Assembly: GCF_008370685.1 (NCBI RefSeq)
Contig: NZ_VTZU01000072.1
Coordinates: 1 to 33,030, forward strand
Direction of reading: 5' to 3'
Origin: Aquimarina sp. RZ0
GTDB taxonomy: Bacteria; Bacteroidota; Bacteroidia; Flavobacteriales; Flavobacteriaceae
Length of the DNA: 33,030 nt
Translations under genes and position numbers: made by a program
The notes under the pieces: model-generated
The model's input: only the letters and a program-made list of their open reading frames with translations
Told to the model about the DNA's origin: nothing
The model's database searches: none
In this document: piece by piece, positions 1-8,253 of the stretch
How the letters are laid out: every line of letters begins with the position of its first letter
Position numbering within the stretch: the first letter of the stretch is position 1

Positions 1-375
1 CAAGTAGCTATAAAACAATAACTTACACAAAATCGAGTTGAAATGAAAAAATAACGATCATTTTTGAAAGTAAAAATATAGCAGAATAGATATAGAATAT
101 TTTTAAAAACCAATTAATAGAGGTCCCTTATACATTATATCTCTTCTTAAGGTAGTTTTAGGATTATAAAAACCTATTCTAGAATTATGAAAATCTATCG
201 AATATAGATACACTATTTTTTTTATTACTAACTTAAATAGATCATCTTTAAATGGTGAAAAAAGTAACGATTTTGTATTTTTTTTCTTAAATGTTAGGTT
301 TTTGTCTAGTGTTTTTTTTTGATTGCATAAATAAAATATATATATTTACTTTAATTAATTAATAAACTATAAATC
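1..375. other. AT-rich non-coding leader upstream of the small secreted-protein gene
   Basis: No credible gene is visible on either strand. Near the right end, at 299-309, the string TTTTTGTCTAG occurs. The same string is found at 3237-3247 upstream of the susC-like gene, so it may belong to a shared promoter or operator. No clean TAnnTTTG minus-7 box was found at the expected distance here. The last 60 bases are almost pure A/T, as is common for leaders in Flavobacteriaceae. Confidence 0.5.
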
Positions 376-1020
376 ATGAACATGAAAAAAAATACATTGT
401 TGTTATTCTTATTTGTAGCTACTTTTGGTTTTGCTCAAAAAACTGTTTCTATTGTAACTGTTAATGGCATGAGTCAGGCAGACTTTCTTACTTCAACAGG
501 AAGAGTACTTGTTGTTGGAACCAGCTATGATTTTGTTATCGATTATACAGGTCAGGAGACTACTGCAAATGATGTAATAGTAAAAGTAATAACTGCTGGT
601 TTTGCGGATACACCAAATATTGTTATGAGTCCAATTACAATGGCTGATGGACAGGCTTCGCTTACTTTGACACCTACGGATGTAGTTCCTGAAGCTATTT
701 TGCAGGTAAGAACCACCACCACCACTGATTTTGGTGAATTTTCAACAGAGAACCTTTTCTTTTTCGATTTTGAGGTTGCTGCGCCACTTTCTGTTGATGA
801 TTTTAATACAAATGAATTATCATCTTTCTTCTATAATCCACAAACGGACATCATTACTTTTGGAGGAGATGTAATTTCTAAGTCGTACACAATATATAGC
901 TTAACCGGTAAAGCTGTTATAGACCAAAAAGCTACTGGTTCAATTAATGTAGCGTCATTGTCAAAAGGAGTGTATATCTTAGCAACTGATGCAGGGACAA
1001 ATAAATTTGTTAAGTATTAA
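376..1020 (+). CDS. Small secreted protein with T9SS C-terminal sorting domain, function unknown
   Basis: A 214-residue protein. An N-terminal signal peptide (two Lys, then a Leu/Phe-rich core ending near GFAQ, residue 21) indicates Sec export. The last ~75 residues have the type A T9SS sorting-domain pattern: an SxxxYNPxTD-like strand, a YSLTGK turn, a KGVYIL strand and a terminal KFVKY. The protein should therefore be exported and released or anchored at the surface. The middle (about 25-135) is beta-rich and Thr/Val-rich and resembles an Ig-like or adhesion module. No catalytic motif was recognised. A second in-frame ATG lies at 382 and gives a more usual signal-peptide start (MKKN). The gene is monocistronic, ends in a strong hairpin, and stands next to the divergently placed lacI-type gene of the locus. 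It may be an accessory glycan-binding or cell-surface factor, but this is not shown by the sequence. Confidence 0.8.
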   Translation: MNMKKNTLLLFLFVATFGFAQKTVSIVTVNGMSQADFLTSTGRVLVVGTSYDFVIDYTGQETTANDVIVKVITAGFADTPNIVMSPITMADGQASLTLTPTDVVPEAILQVRTTTTTDFGEFSTENLFFFDFEVAAPLSVDDFNTNELSSFFYNPQTDIITFGGDVISKSYTIYSLTGKAVIDQKATGSINVASLSKGVYILATDAGTNKFVKY

Positions 1021-1078
1021 TGATATTAATTATTCTTCTTAATTAGAGAGAAGAAAGAAAAGAAATTATTTATTGAAT

Positions 1079-1117
1079 AAAAAAGTACTTATAGGTGATT
1101 TCTATAGGTGCTTTTTT
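1079..1117 (+). terminator. Rho-independent-type terminator hairpin after the small secreted-protein gene
   Basis: A 16-base arm (1079-1094, AAAAAAGTACTTATAG) pairs with 1102-1117 (CTATAGGTGCTTTTTT) over its full length with two G-U wobbles and a 7-base loop. The A-run and T-run at the ends make it usable in both directions, so it may also insulate the convergent lacI-type gene. Confidence 0.8.
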
Positions 1118-1162
1118 ATTTAAAAACATATTGAGATTATTATTTGGAAAAATACTATTTTC

Positions 1163-2194
1163 TCAGCTGTCTAGTCTAGCCGATCCACGTTTTATTAATG
1201 TAGTTTTAAGAGTAGTAGTTGTGTACTCTTTTTGATCTTCATTGCTGTTTTGTTCTAGTCTTTGTATTAGTTTTCTGGTAGCAATTTCACCTAGTTCTAT
1301 TCCGTGTTGATCAACGGTTGTAAGAGGAGGGTTGCTGTTTTCTGATAGTATACCGTCAGTAAAGCCTATTACAGATATATCTTCCGGAACTTTAAGGCCT
1401 CTACCGATTACTAAATTCATAGTGTATATGGCAGAGAGCTCATCGGCGGCTACAATACCATCTACTGTCTTTTTGTCTAAATAGTCATTAAAATATTGAG
1501 CAAATTCTTTATAATCTTCAATAATTAGTATTTCTGATAGTGCTTTTGGGGAGGAATAATCTTCAAGTGCTTTGTTGTAGCCTTTTACTCTTTCTACCCC
1601 AACATTCGTATTGTTTATAGGGGATACAAATATTACATTTTTACACCCAGATAAGATTAATTTTTTAGTAGCATCATAAGATGATTCAAAATCATTAATA
1701 ACTACTTTATCACACTCCACATGTTCAGTGACGCGATCAAACATAACTACAGGTATGTTTTTTTCAATGGTAGAGCTAAGATGCTGATAATCGTTTTTTT
1801 GATACGTTCCTTTTGAAATAGAAATAATAAAACCATCAACACTACCACTTCCTAACATTTGTATGCTTTTTGCTTCTTTATCATAAGATTCATCTGATAT
1901 GCAGGTAATGATGTTATAACCAAGTTCTACGGCTTCTTTTTCAATTCCGACTAATACTTTTGCAAAAAAATGTGCAAGAACGTTTGGTATAATAACTCCA
2001 ATCGTTCTTGTTTTTCTTTCTTTCAAACTTCTTGCTACAAGGTTTGGTGTGTAGTTGTATAATTTAGCTAATTTTTTAACTTTTTCTTTAGTTTCTTTGC
2101 TTATTTCCGGGTTATCTGCTAGGGCTTTAGAAACAGTAGAGATTGAAAAATTAGATAAATGTGCAAGTTTTTTGAGTGTGATTGGGTTACTCAT
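1163..2194 (-). CDS. LacI-family transcriptional regulator (first of two)
   Basis: A 343-residue protein of normal LacI/GalR length. Residues 6-52 form the winged-less helix-turn-helix plus hinge helix (ITLKKLAHLSNFSISTVSKA, then the NYTPNLVARSLK hinge). From about residue 62 (TRTIGVIIPN) to the end it is a periplasmic-binding-protein-like effector domain with the usual VDGFIIS, VVMFDR and DISVIGFTD strands. It starts at an ATG (complement of 2192-2194). The gene is divergent from the susC-like operon across a 1.2-kb gap and convergent with the small secreted-protein gene, so it is a plausible local regulator of the polysaccharide locus responding to a sugar. It is a different protein from the second LacI regulator at 22.1-23.1 kb. 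The effector is not predictable from sequence. No convincing operator was found in the adjacent gap. Confidence 0.9.
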   Translation of the reverse strand: MSNPITLKKLAHLSNFSISTVSKALADNPEISKETKEKVKKLAKLYNYTPNLVARSLKERKTRTIGVIIPNVLAHFFAKVLVGIEKEAVELGYNIITCISDESYDKEAKSIQMLGSGSVDGFIISISKGTYQKNDYQHLSSTIEKNIPVVMFDRVTEHVECDKVVINDFESSYDATKKLILSGCKNVIFVSPINNTNVGVERVKGYNKALEDYSSPKALSEILIIEDYKEFAQYFNDYLDKKTVDGIVAADELSAIYTMNLVIGRGLKVPEDISVIGFTDGILSENSNPPLTTVDQHGIELGEIATRKLIQRLEQNSNEDQKEYTTTTLKTTLIKRGSARLDS

Positions 2195-3156
2195 ATTGTG
2201 TAAGGGTTCTTATTTCTACTTTAATCTTTATAATAGGGGTGTCTATGATATATCCATTATCCAAAACCTTGTTATAAAAATATTTAGTTCATTATATAAA
2301 AAACCGTTGTGTATAGCAAATAAACGATGCTTTTTTTTGTGTTAAATATGTGAAATAGTATGATATTAATTGTAGCTTGTAGGTTTGTGCATTGATATCT
2401 AGTCAATTTTCATCGTGTTTTTGTAGCTTCTAATTGTGTTTTTAGTTGATGGATGTATTATAATTATAAGTATGCCTCTTGGTTTTGTGTTAATGAAGAA
2501 TTAGTTTTTTTGTTTCTTAAGCTATTCTTATTCTGTTAACAATTAACAAGATCAATAGAAGCTTATGGATAGATTGATACTGTTATGTAAATTCAAGTTA
2601 AGTCAGTCATAGTTACATTTTTCTTAAAGATAAGATCAATTTGTTCTTGAAAAAAAGAATTATGTGCGTGATCATAAGTTCTAAGAAATGTGCTAATAAT
2701 AAGGTTGTAGCTTTTTTAGCAGTTCATCAATGAGTTATGAGGCAAAATTAGATCCTACAAATTAAACGTTAAAAAATGGTAAATTAATGGTTTTGGCTGC
2801 GAATAGTTGATTTTTAAAAACTAATATATATATCTTGTGTCTTATAAATACGATTATAAGCAGTTTTTTATGTTTAAAATATGATTTAAGCTGTATTTTT
2901 TATTTTTTTAAATGTTTTTGTAAGATTTTTAACTTATTTTAGAGCTCTCATGTTATAAAATAAGTTTTTAGGATATGTATTTTAATAATATTCAAACTGA
3001 CGTGTAGTATGAAGATGTTTTTGTTTTAATGCCGTTAAAATCAAAAATTATCAATTTATTGAGCGTTATATAATGAATTTATTAGTTTGATAATTTATGC
3101 AAATAAATTATCTTAGTAATCAATTTAGAAAATCCTAGCAAATGTAAGTGAATTGT

Positions 3157-3200
3157 AAGTATATAAGTAAACGGCTTAAATGGTTTACTTTTATGTACTT
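3157..3200. promoter_or_regulatory. Inverted repeat immediately upstream of the susC promoter
   Basis: The left arm AAGTATATAAGTAAAC and right arm GTTTACTTTTATGTACTT pair almost completely, with a small bulge, around a 10-base loop. The core is AGTAAAC-N10-GTTTACT. It ends about 28 bases before the minus-33 TTG of the candidate promoter. That position fits an activator or repressor site better than a terminator, since no gene precedes it on this strand. Confidence 0.45.
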
Positions 3201-3227
3201 GCGACTTCTGGGTCTTTGTTAAAATAG

Positions 3228-3256
3228 TTTGTCTAGTTTTTGTCTAGGTAATTTTG
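3228..3256 (+). promoter_or_regulatory. Candidate Bacteroidetes-type promoter of the susCD operon
   Basis: TTG at 3229-3231, a 17-base spacer and TAATTTTG at 3249-3256 match the Bacteroidetes sigma consensus (TTG near minus 33, TAnnTTTG near minus 7). The spacer holds a direct repeat with an 11-base period: TTTGTCTAG at 3228-3236 and again at 3239-3247. The start codon lies about 110 bases downstream, leaving a leader of about 100 nucleotides. Confidence 0.55.
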
Positions 3257-3369
3257 TTTTAATAAAAATTTAAGATTTATATGTTTGTTTTGGTTATTTC
3301 ACTACAACTTTTTAAAAAATGTGAGAAATTATCAATTTTATATTAAATTTATTAAGCTCTTTTATATTT

Positions 3370-6300
3370 ATGAAAAAAATCAATACAATTTTTGAAAGAA
3401 AGTATTATTTGTTATTGATGTTTGTTTTAATAATTTCCTCTGTCAGTACTAGGGCACAGGAGAAAACAGATATTTCGGGAACAATAACAGATGGTAGCAT
3501 ACCCTTATTAGGTGTTAATGTATTAGTACAGGGAAGTAATCGAGGAGCGGTTTCGGATTTTGACGGAAACTACGTAGTGAGTGCTTCAAAAGGTGAAGTA
3601 TTAGTTTTCTCCTCTATTGGATTTATATCGCAGACGGTTGTTGTGGGAGATAAAACTGTTATTAATGTTGTATTAGAAACATCTAGTCAAGAGTTAGAGC
3701 AAGTAGTGGTTATTGGATACGGTACACAAAGAAAGATAGAAGTTACAGGTGCGGTGACTAATATTAGTTCTGAAACTATTGCCAGGGCGCCCGTTTCTGA
3801 TGTGGGTGAAGCATTACAGGGTCAAGTAGCAGGTGTAAATATACAGGCTAGTAATGGTAGACCTGGAGAGGCAGCTAATATACAGATTAGAGGTGTTGGA
3901 TCTCTTAATGCAGGGAGTAATGGTCCTTTATTCGTGGTTGATGGAGTTCCATTTCAAGCCAATCCTAATATAGCACCAGAGCAAATTCAATCCATCGATA
4001 TCTTAAAAGATGGAGCGGCGGCAGCTGTATATGGAACAAGAGCTTCTAATGGGGTAATTCTTATTACTACTAAACAAGGAAAGAAAGGACAGTTAAGAGC
4101 TGATTATAGTACCTATTTGGCAATACAGAATATCACATCGGGAATTCCTTTAATGAATACGCAACAACAATTTTTCTACACTCAGGTTACAGATCAAAGA
4201 GAAGGAAGTTCTCTTGTAGATCAAATATTTGATTTTAATGCCAATGCTTTAAATGTAGATAATGATTTTATAGAAGATGTGCAAAAAAATAATGCGTTGA
4301 TTCAAAATCATAATATTAACGTGTCTGGAGGAGTAAATGATTTAACCTTGAATTTGAGTGGGAATTTTTTCGATCAGGAGGGGGTTTTAATTAATTCAGG
4401 TTTTAATAGGTTGACAACTAGAATCACAGGTCAATATAAAAGAAATCGATTAAAAGTATTTTCTTCGGTAAGTATAACTGATGAATTGAGAGAGCAAGAG
4501 CCATTTGCTTTATTAGAACGTGCTATTTCGCAAAGACCATTTCAACCCGCTATTAGTAGTACTCGACCAGTTGACGGTGTTGTGAACTTAGGAGATGGAA
4601 CTGGTCAGCCGGAACTTTTAGGGTTTTTAACACGAGAGCTTGCAAGTGAAGACAAGAGAAGAGTAAGAAGTTCTAATGTAGCTTTAAATATTGAATATGA
4701 AGTGTTAGAAGGGTTGACATATAGGGCGAATCTTGGTCGAAACACCTTTGATTTTAGACGTAAATTTTTACAACCACAATATTTATTGTTTGATAATCAA
4801 GGGAATTTTGTCCCTACTGCTTCAAGAGAAGATGCAATGCTACAGGAGTCTTTTATATTTTCACAAAGAAGTACTGTCGAAAATTCTTTAAACTATTATA
4901 AAGATTTTGGTAAGCATAATATAAAATTATTAGGTTTAACTTCTTTTGAGCAATTCGACTCTAGTACTGTTAATACTGGTGTTATTGGTTTGTTGAGTAA
5001 TGATACTGATACGTTAGGAGCTGGAGAAGAAGGGATTAAGCCTAATGGTAGTGATGATAGACAAATATTGACAGGGCTACTTGGGAGGATTCAATACAAT
5101 TATGATGACCGATATTTGATTTCTGCAAGTTACAGAAGAGATGGTTCTTCTCAATTTGGTCCTAGTAATCGATTTGGAGACTTCTTTGGGGTGTCATTGG
5201 GTTGGAATGTTAGTGAAGAGCCCTTTTTTGAAAATGCTAACATAGATTTTATTAATAATTTTAAATTAAGAGCCAGTTGGGGAGAAGTTGGAAACTCTAG
5301 AATAGACTCCTTCTTGTTTACTCCTATAATAGAGCCTGGAGTTAATGGGATATTAGGTAGAGAAGGACAAATTGCTATTGGGCAAATTGGTAGAAGATTT
5401 GTGGACCCTAATATAAAATGGGAAACTAGTATTTCTCGTAATATAGGATTGGATTTATCATTTTTCAGTAATAAATTTAGTATCACTGCCGATTATTATG
5501 TGAATAATCAAGAAGATTTGTTACTCGGAGAACAATTGCCTCCATCTTTGGGTGGGAATGCTCCGGGAGATTCTTCTTTTAATGAAAGGGTTGTAAATGC
5601 AGGTAATTTGACCAATAAAGGTTTTGAGCTAGCTATGAGTTATAAAGGACAAACTGAAAAAGGTTTGAAATGGAATGTTTCTGGAACATTTACTACAAAT
5701 GATAATGAAATCACTGATTTAAACGGAACTGCAAGAGGTTTTCAGGGAGGAGTGCCTCTTGTAACTCAAGGAACAGATCCTACAACATTTTTAGCTGAAG
5801 GTTTTGAAGCTGGTGCCTTCTTTCTGTTAGAAAATAATGGAGTTATCAAAACGCAAGAGCAGTTAGATGCCTATAATTCTACTATTACTAATTCATCGGC
5901 TCGGCTTGGAGATATAATGTATATAGATCAAAACGGAGACAATCTTATTGACGAAAACGATAGAGTGTATGCTGGTTCTGGTCAGGCAGAGTGGGAAGCA
6001 GGATTGAGTATTAGTTTGGATTATAAAGGTTTTGATTTTTATCTTCAGAATTATGTATCGTATGGTGCAGAGATATATAATGGAGCTCGATTAGCTGCAT
6101 ATGCATATGACAGACATTTAGATTTGTTTAATCAGTGGTCTCCAGAAAATCCTAATTCTGATATACCGGCCGATATTGCCGGAACTATTACTGAAAATGT
6201 TAGATCAAGGTCAGATTATTTCGTAGAAGACGGTAGTTACTGGCGTATAAGAAATATAACATTAGGATATTCAATTCCAGAAGATTCTTTACCGGAGTCT

Positions 6301-6468
6301 ATTAGAAATGTAAGAGTATATGTAACTGGACAAAATCCTTTTACGTTTACAGAATATACTGGTTTTGATCCTGAAGTAGGTGGTGATGGGATTTTTACAA
6401 GAGGAGTGGATTTGGCTACGTATCCTGTGAGTAGAAGATTTTTATTTGGTGTTCAATTAGGTTTTTAA
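3370..6468 (+). CDS. susC-like: SusC-like TonB-dependent outer-membrane oligosaccharide transporter
   Basis: A 1032-residue protein, usual for SusC/RagA. It has a signal peptide (residues 1 to about 30, ending TRAQ), then a carboxypeptidase-regulatory-like beta-sandwich (about 33-105, ISGTITDG... GVNVLVQGSNRG... DFDGNYVVSASKG). A TonB-box-like segment and plug domain follow from about residue 110 (VVVIGYGTQRK, IQIRGVGSLNAG, VVDGVPF, DILKDGAAAAVYGTRASNGV). The rest is a 22-strand barrel ending in an aromatic terminal strand, FLFGVQLGF. With its SusD partner it imports oligosaccharides across the outer membrane. It is the first gene of a three-gene operon, with 19 bases to susD. The neighbouring GH16 and GH86 genes suggest agar- or porphyran-derived oligosaccharides as substrate; this is inferred from context. 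Confidence 0.95.
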   Translation: MKKINTIFERKYYLLLMFVLIISSVSTRAQEKTDISGTITDGSIPLLGVNVLVQGSNRGAVSDFDGNYVVSASKGEVLVFSSIGFISQTVVVGDKTVINVVLETSSQELEQVVVIGYGTQRKIEVTGAVTNISSETIARAPVSDVGEALQGQVAGVNIQASNGRPGEAANIQIRGVGSLNAGSNGPLFVVDGVPFQANPNIAPEQIQSIDILKDGAAAAVYGTRASNGVILITTKQGKKGQLRADYSTYLAIQNITSGIPLMNTQQQFFYTQVTDQREGSSLVDQIFDFNANALNVDNDFIEDVQKNNALIQNHNINVSGGVNDLTLNLSGNFFDQEGVLINSGFNRLTTRITGQYKRNRLKVFSSVSITDELREQEPFALLERAISQRPFQPAISSTRPVDGVVNLGDGTGQPELLGFLTRELASEDKRRVRSSNVALNIEYEVLEGLTYRANLGRNTFDFRRKFLQPQYLLFDNQGNFVPTASREDAMLQESFIFSQRSTVENSLNYYKDFGKHNIKLLGLTSFEQFDSSTVNTGVIGLLSNDTDTLGAGEEGIKPNGSDDRQILTGLLGRIQYNYDDRYLISASYRRDGSSQFGPSNRFGDFFGVSLGWNVSEEPFFENANIDFINNFKLRASWGEVGNSRIDSFLFTPIIEPGVNGILGREGQIAIGQIGRRFVDPNIKWETSISRNIGLDLSFFSNKFSITADYYVNNQEDLLLGEQLPPSLGGNAPGDSSFNERVVNAGNLTNKGFELAMSYKGQTEKGLKWNVSGTFTTNDNEITDLNGTARGFQGGVPLVTQGTDPTTFLAEGFEAGAFFLLENNGVIKTQEQLDAYNSTITNSSARLGDIMYIDQNGDNLIDENDRVYAGSGQAEWEAGLSISLDYKGFDFYLQNYVSYGAEIYNGARLAAYAYDRHLDLFNQWSPENPNSDIPADIAGTITENVRSRSDYFVEDGSYWRIRNITLGYSIPEDSLPESIRNVRVYVTGQNPFTFTEYTGFDPEVGGDGIFTRGVDLATYPVSRRFLFGVQLGF

Positions 6469-6487
6469 AAAAAGAAAAATTATTAAT

Positions 6488-8242
6488 ATGAAAAATATAT
6501 TTTTGAGATTCTTGTTTGCAGGACTGTCTTTTATGGTTTTAACAAGATGTGGAGAAGAGGTTCTGGAGATTGAAAACCCTAATGCTATTACATTAGATAG
6601 GTTTTTCAGAAACACAACTCAATTTAATTCAGCGCTTAATACGGTATATGCTGCTTTGCAGTTTCAGAGTATAAGTGGGGCTGGTTTACAGTTTGAAATG
6701 CTTCAAGGAGATGAGGCAGCGACCGAGTTTTTTTATAACAGACAGATAGTCCATGCAAATCTGAGTTTTGGTGATGCATCAGAGCAAGTGATTGGGAAAT
6801 GGAGTCAATTGTATATTGGTATTTATAGAGCAAATCAAGTATTATTTGCTTTAGAAACTAATCCTGATGTTTTTGATGATATAGAAGAGCGTGATCAGGT
6901 AGAGGCACAGGCAAGATTTCTTAGAGCCTTTTTCTATTTTCAGGTTGCTCATGATTATAATGGAGCAGTTTTAAGAACTGATCCAAGATTAGAGGCGGAT
7001 GTTTCAGCACCTTTTTTATCAATAGAAGAGATTACAAATCAAATTATCTTACCGGATCTAATTTTTGCAAAAGCAAATTTGCCAGAATTTTGGCCTGATA
7101 ATCAGGTAGGTAGAGCTACCTGGGGGACAGCGACCTCGATGTTAGGAAAGGTTTATTTATATCAGGAGGACTGGGCTCAAGCAGCTTCAGAGTTTAGAGA
7201 AGTCATCGATTCTGGAATTTATAGCCTGGCTCCGGATAATTTGGATAATTTTTCTCATTTAACAGAGAATAACTCTGAATCTATACTTGAGACAGCTTAT
7301 TCTGCAGAGCTTAATCCTGGTGCTCCAGGAGGTCAGGTAGATGATACTCAGTTTATAACAGGTGCGGAGGCTTCTGCACTTGCCAGAGATGTTGGGCAAT
7401 TAAGATTTGGAGGATTTAATACATTGTTGCCAACCTATTATATGCATGAGTTGTTTATCAGGGATGCAGTGGATTCTAATAATCCAATTAATGATGGTAA
7501 TTTACAATCTAAAAGAATGGGTGCTAGTATTGCTCCACTGAATGCTGATGGTCTTTATTATTTAACTGCGCCCAGTTTGCAGAATGGATGGGGTTTTGGG
7601 CAAACTGCTTATGTGAAAAAACATACGAATTGGTATTTTTTACCTAATGAAGATGGGAATAGTAGATCTGGTATTAATTTTAGACATATACGTTTGGCAG
7701 ATGTTTTCTTGATGTATGCCGAAGCGGTATTAGAAGCTAATGGAGATGTGGATACTGCTATCGATTTTATTGATAGAGTAAGAACAAGAGCTGGGGTAAT
7801 TACCCTGAGACAGTATATAGATGATACTGGAGAATTTCCAGAGTTTCATAAAAGTATTACGGTGAGAAATAATGCAGAAACCACTGTTGCTCCTTCTATA
7901 GAAAGTGTGATGACTCATTTAAGAAGGGTAGAAAGACCTTTAGAATTGTTTGCAGAAGGACATCGATGGAAAGATCTAGTGCGATGGGGTATTGCAGGGG
8001 ATGTTCTTAATGAATTAGCGCAGGATGAAGCTTGGAGATTGGAGATAGAAAGGTTAGAAAATTTGGATCCACCTCAATCAAATGAGCTTAATCTGATAGC
8101 TGGAGGTGTGGGGCCTTTGTTTATAAGAGGTAGAGTTAGGCCTGATTTTCAGCAAGCTAGTGTTAATTATAATCCAAGTAATAAAGATTATTTTCCACTG
8201 CCGGCTAATGAGGTGCAAACAAATGATCAATTGAATAATTAA
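6488..8242 (+). CDS. susD-like: SusD-like surface glycan-binding lipoprotein
   Basis: A 584-residue SusD/RagB family protein, the lid of the SusC transporter. It has a lipoprotein signal with Cys21 in LTRCGEE; the Arg before the Cys is unusual for a lipobox, which normally has Gly, Ala or Ser there. An acidic EE follows, as in surface-exposed flavobacterial lipoproteins. Family features include the N-terminal NPNAITLDRFFRN segment, the TPR-type helical region (QVEAQARFLRAFFYFQVAHDYN; MLGKVYLYQEDWAQAASEFREVI), the HIRLADVFLMYAEAVLE stretch near residue 405, the RPLELFAEGHRWKDLVRWG motif and a terminal YFPLPANEVQTN. It lies 19 bases after susC and 11 bases before the next lipoprotein gene, clearly one operon. 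Glycan specificity cannot be read from sequence but should match the agar/porphyran locus. Confidence 0.95.
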   Translation: MKNIFLRFLFAGLSFMVLTRCGEEVLEIENPNAITLDRFFRNTTQFNSALNTVYAALQFQSISGAGLQFEMLQGDEAATEFFYNRQIVHANLSFGDASEQVIGKWSQLYIGIYRANQVLFALETNPDVFDDIEERDQVEAQARFLRAFFYFQVAHDYNGAVLRTDPRLEADVSAPFLSIEEITNQIILPDLIFAKANLPEFWPDNQVGRATWGTATSMLGKVYLYQEDWAQAASEFREVIDSGIYSLAPDNLDNFSHLTENNSESILETAYSAELNPGAPGGQVDDTQFITGAEASALARDVGQLRFGGFNTLLPTYYMHELFIRDAVDSNNPINDGNLQSKRMGASIAPLNADGLYYLTAPSLQNGWGFGQTAYVKKHTNWYFLPNEDGNSRSGINFRHIRLADVFLMYAEAVLEANGDVDTAIDFIDRVRTRAGVITLRQYIDDTGEFPEFHKSITVRNNAETTVAPSIESVMTHLRRVERPLELFAEGHRWKDLVRWGIAGDVLNELAQDEAWRLEIERLENLDPPQSNELNLIAGGVGPLFIRGRVRPDFQQASVNYNPSNKDYFPLPANEVQTNDQLNN

Positions 8243-8253
8243 AATTAGTGTAT

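Larger units (their letters stand above)
2195..3369. other. Long non-coding region between the lacI-type gene and susC-like gene
   Basis: About 1.2 kb without a credible gene. It contains the candidate susC promoter (3228-3256), a long hairpin-forming inverted repeat just upstream of it (3157-3200), and a weaker inverted repeat AAATTATCAA / TTGATAATTT at 3045-3054 and 3087-3096. A short near-palindrome TTAAACGTTAAA lies at about 2763-2774. The promoter of the divergent lacI-type gene must also lie here, but no clear box was seen. The size suggests a long regulated leader. Confidence 0.5.

Noticed and set aside
2055..2345. 96-codon open frame on the plus strand
   Set aside because: It overlaps the N-terminal half of the lacI-type gene in antisense, has no recognisable motif and runs into A/T-rich non-coding DNA.
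2763..2774. TTAAACGTTAAA as a possible LacI operator for the first regulator
   Set aside because: Only a short imperfect palindrome in A/T-rich DNA, far from both start codons, with no second copy near the sus or GH genes.
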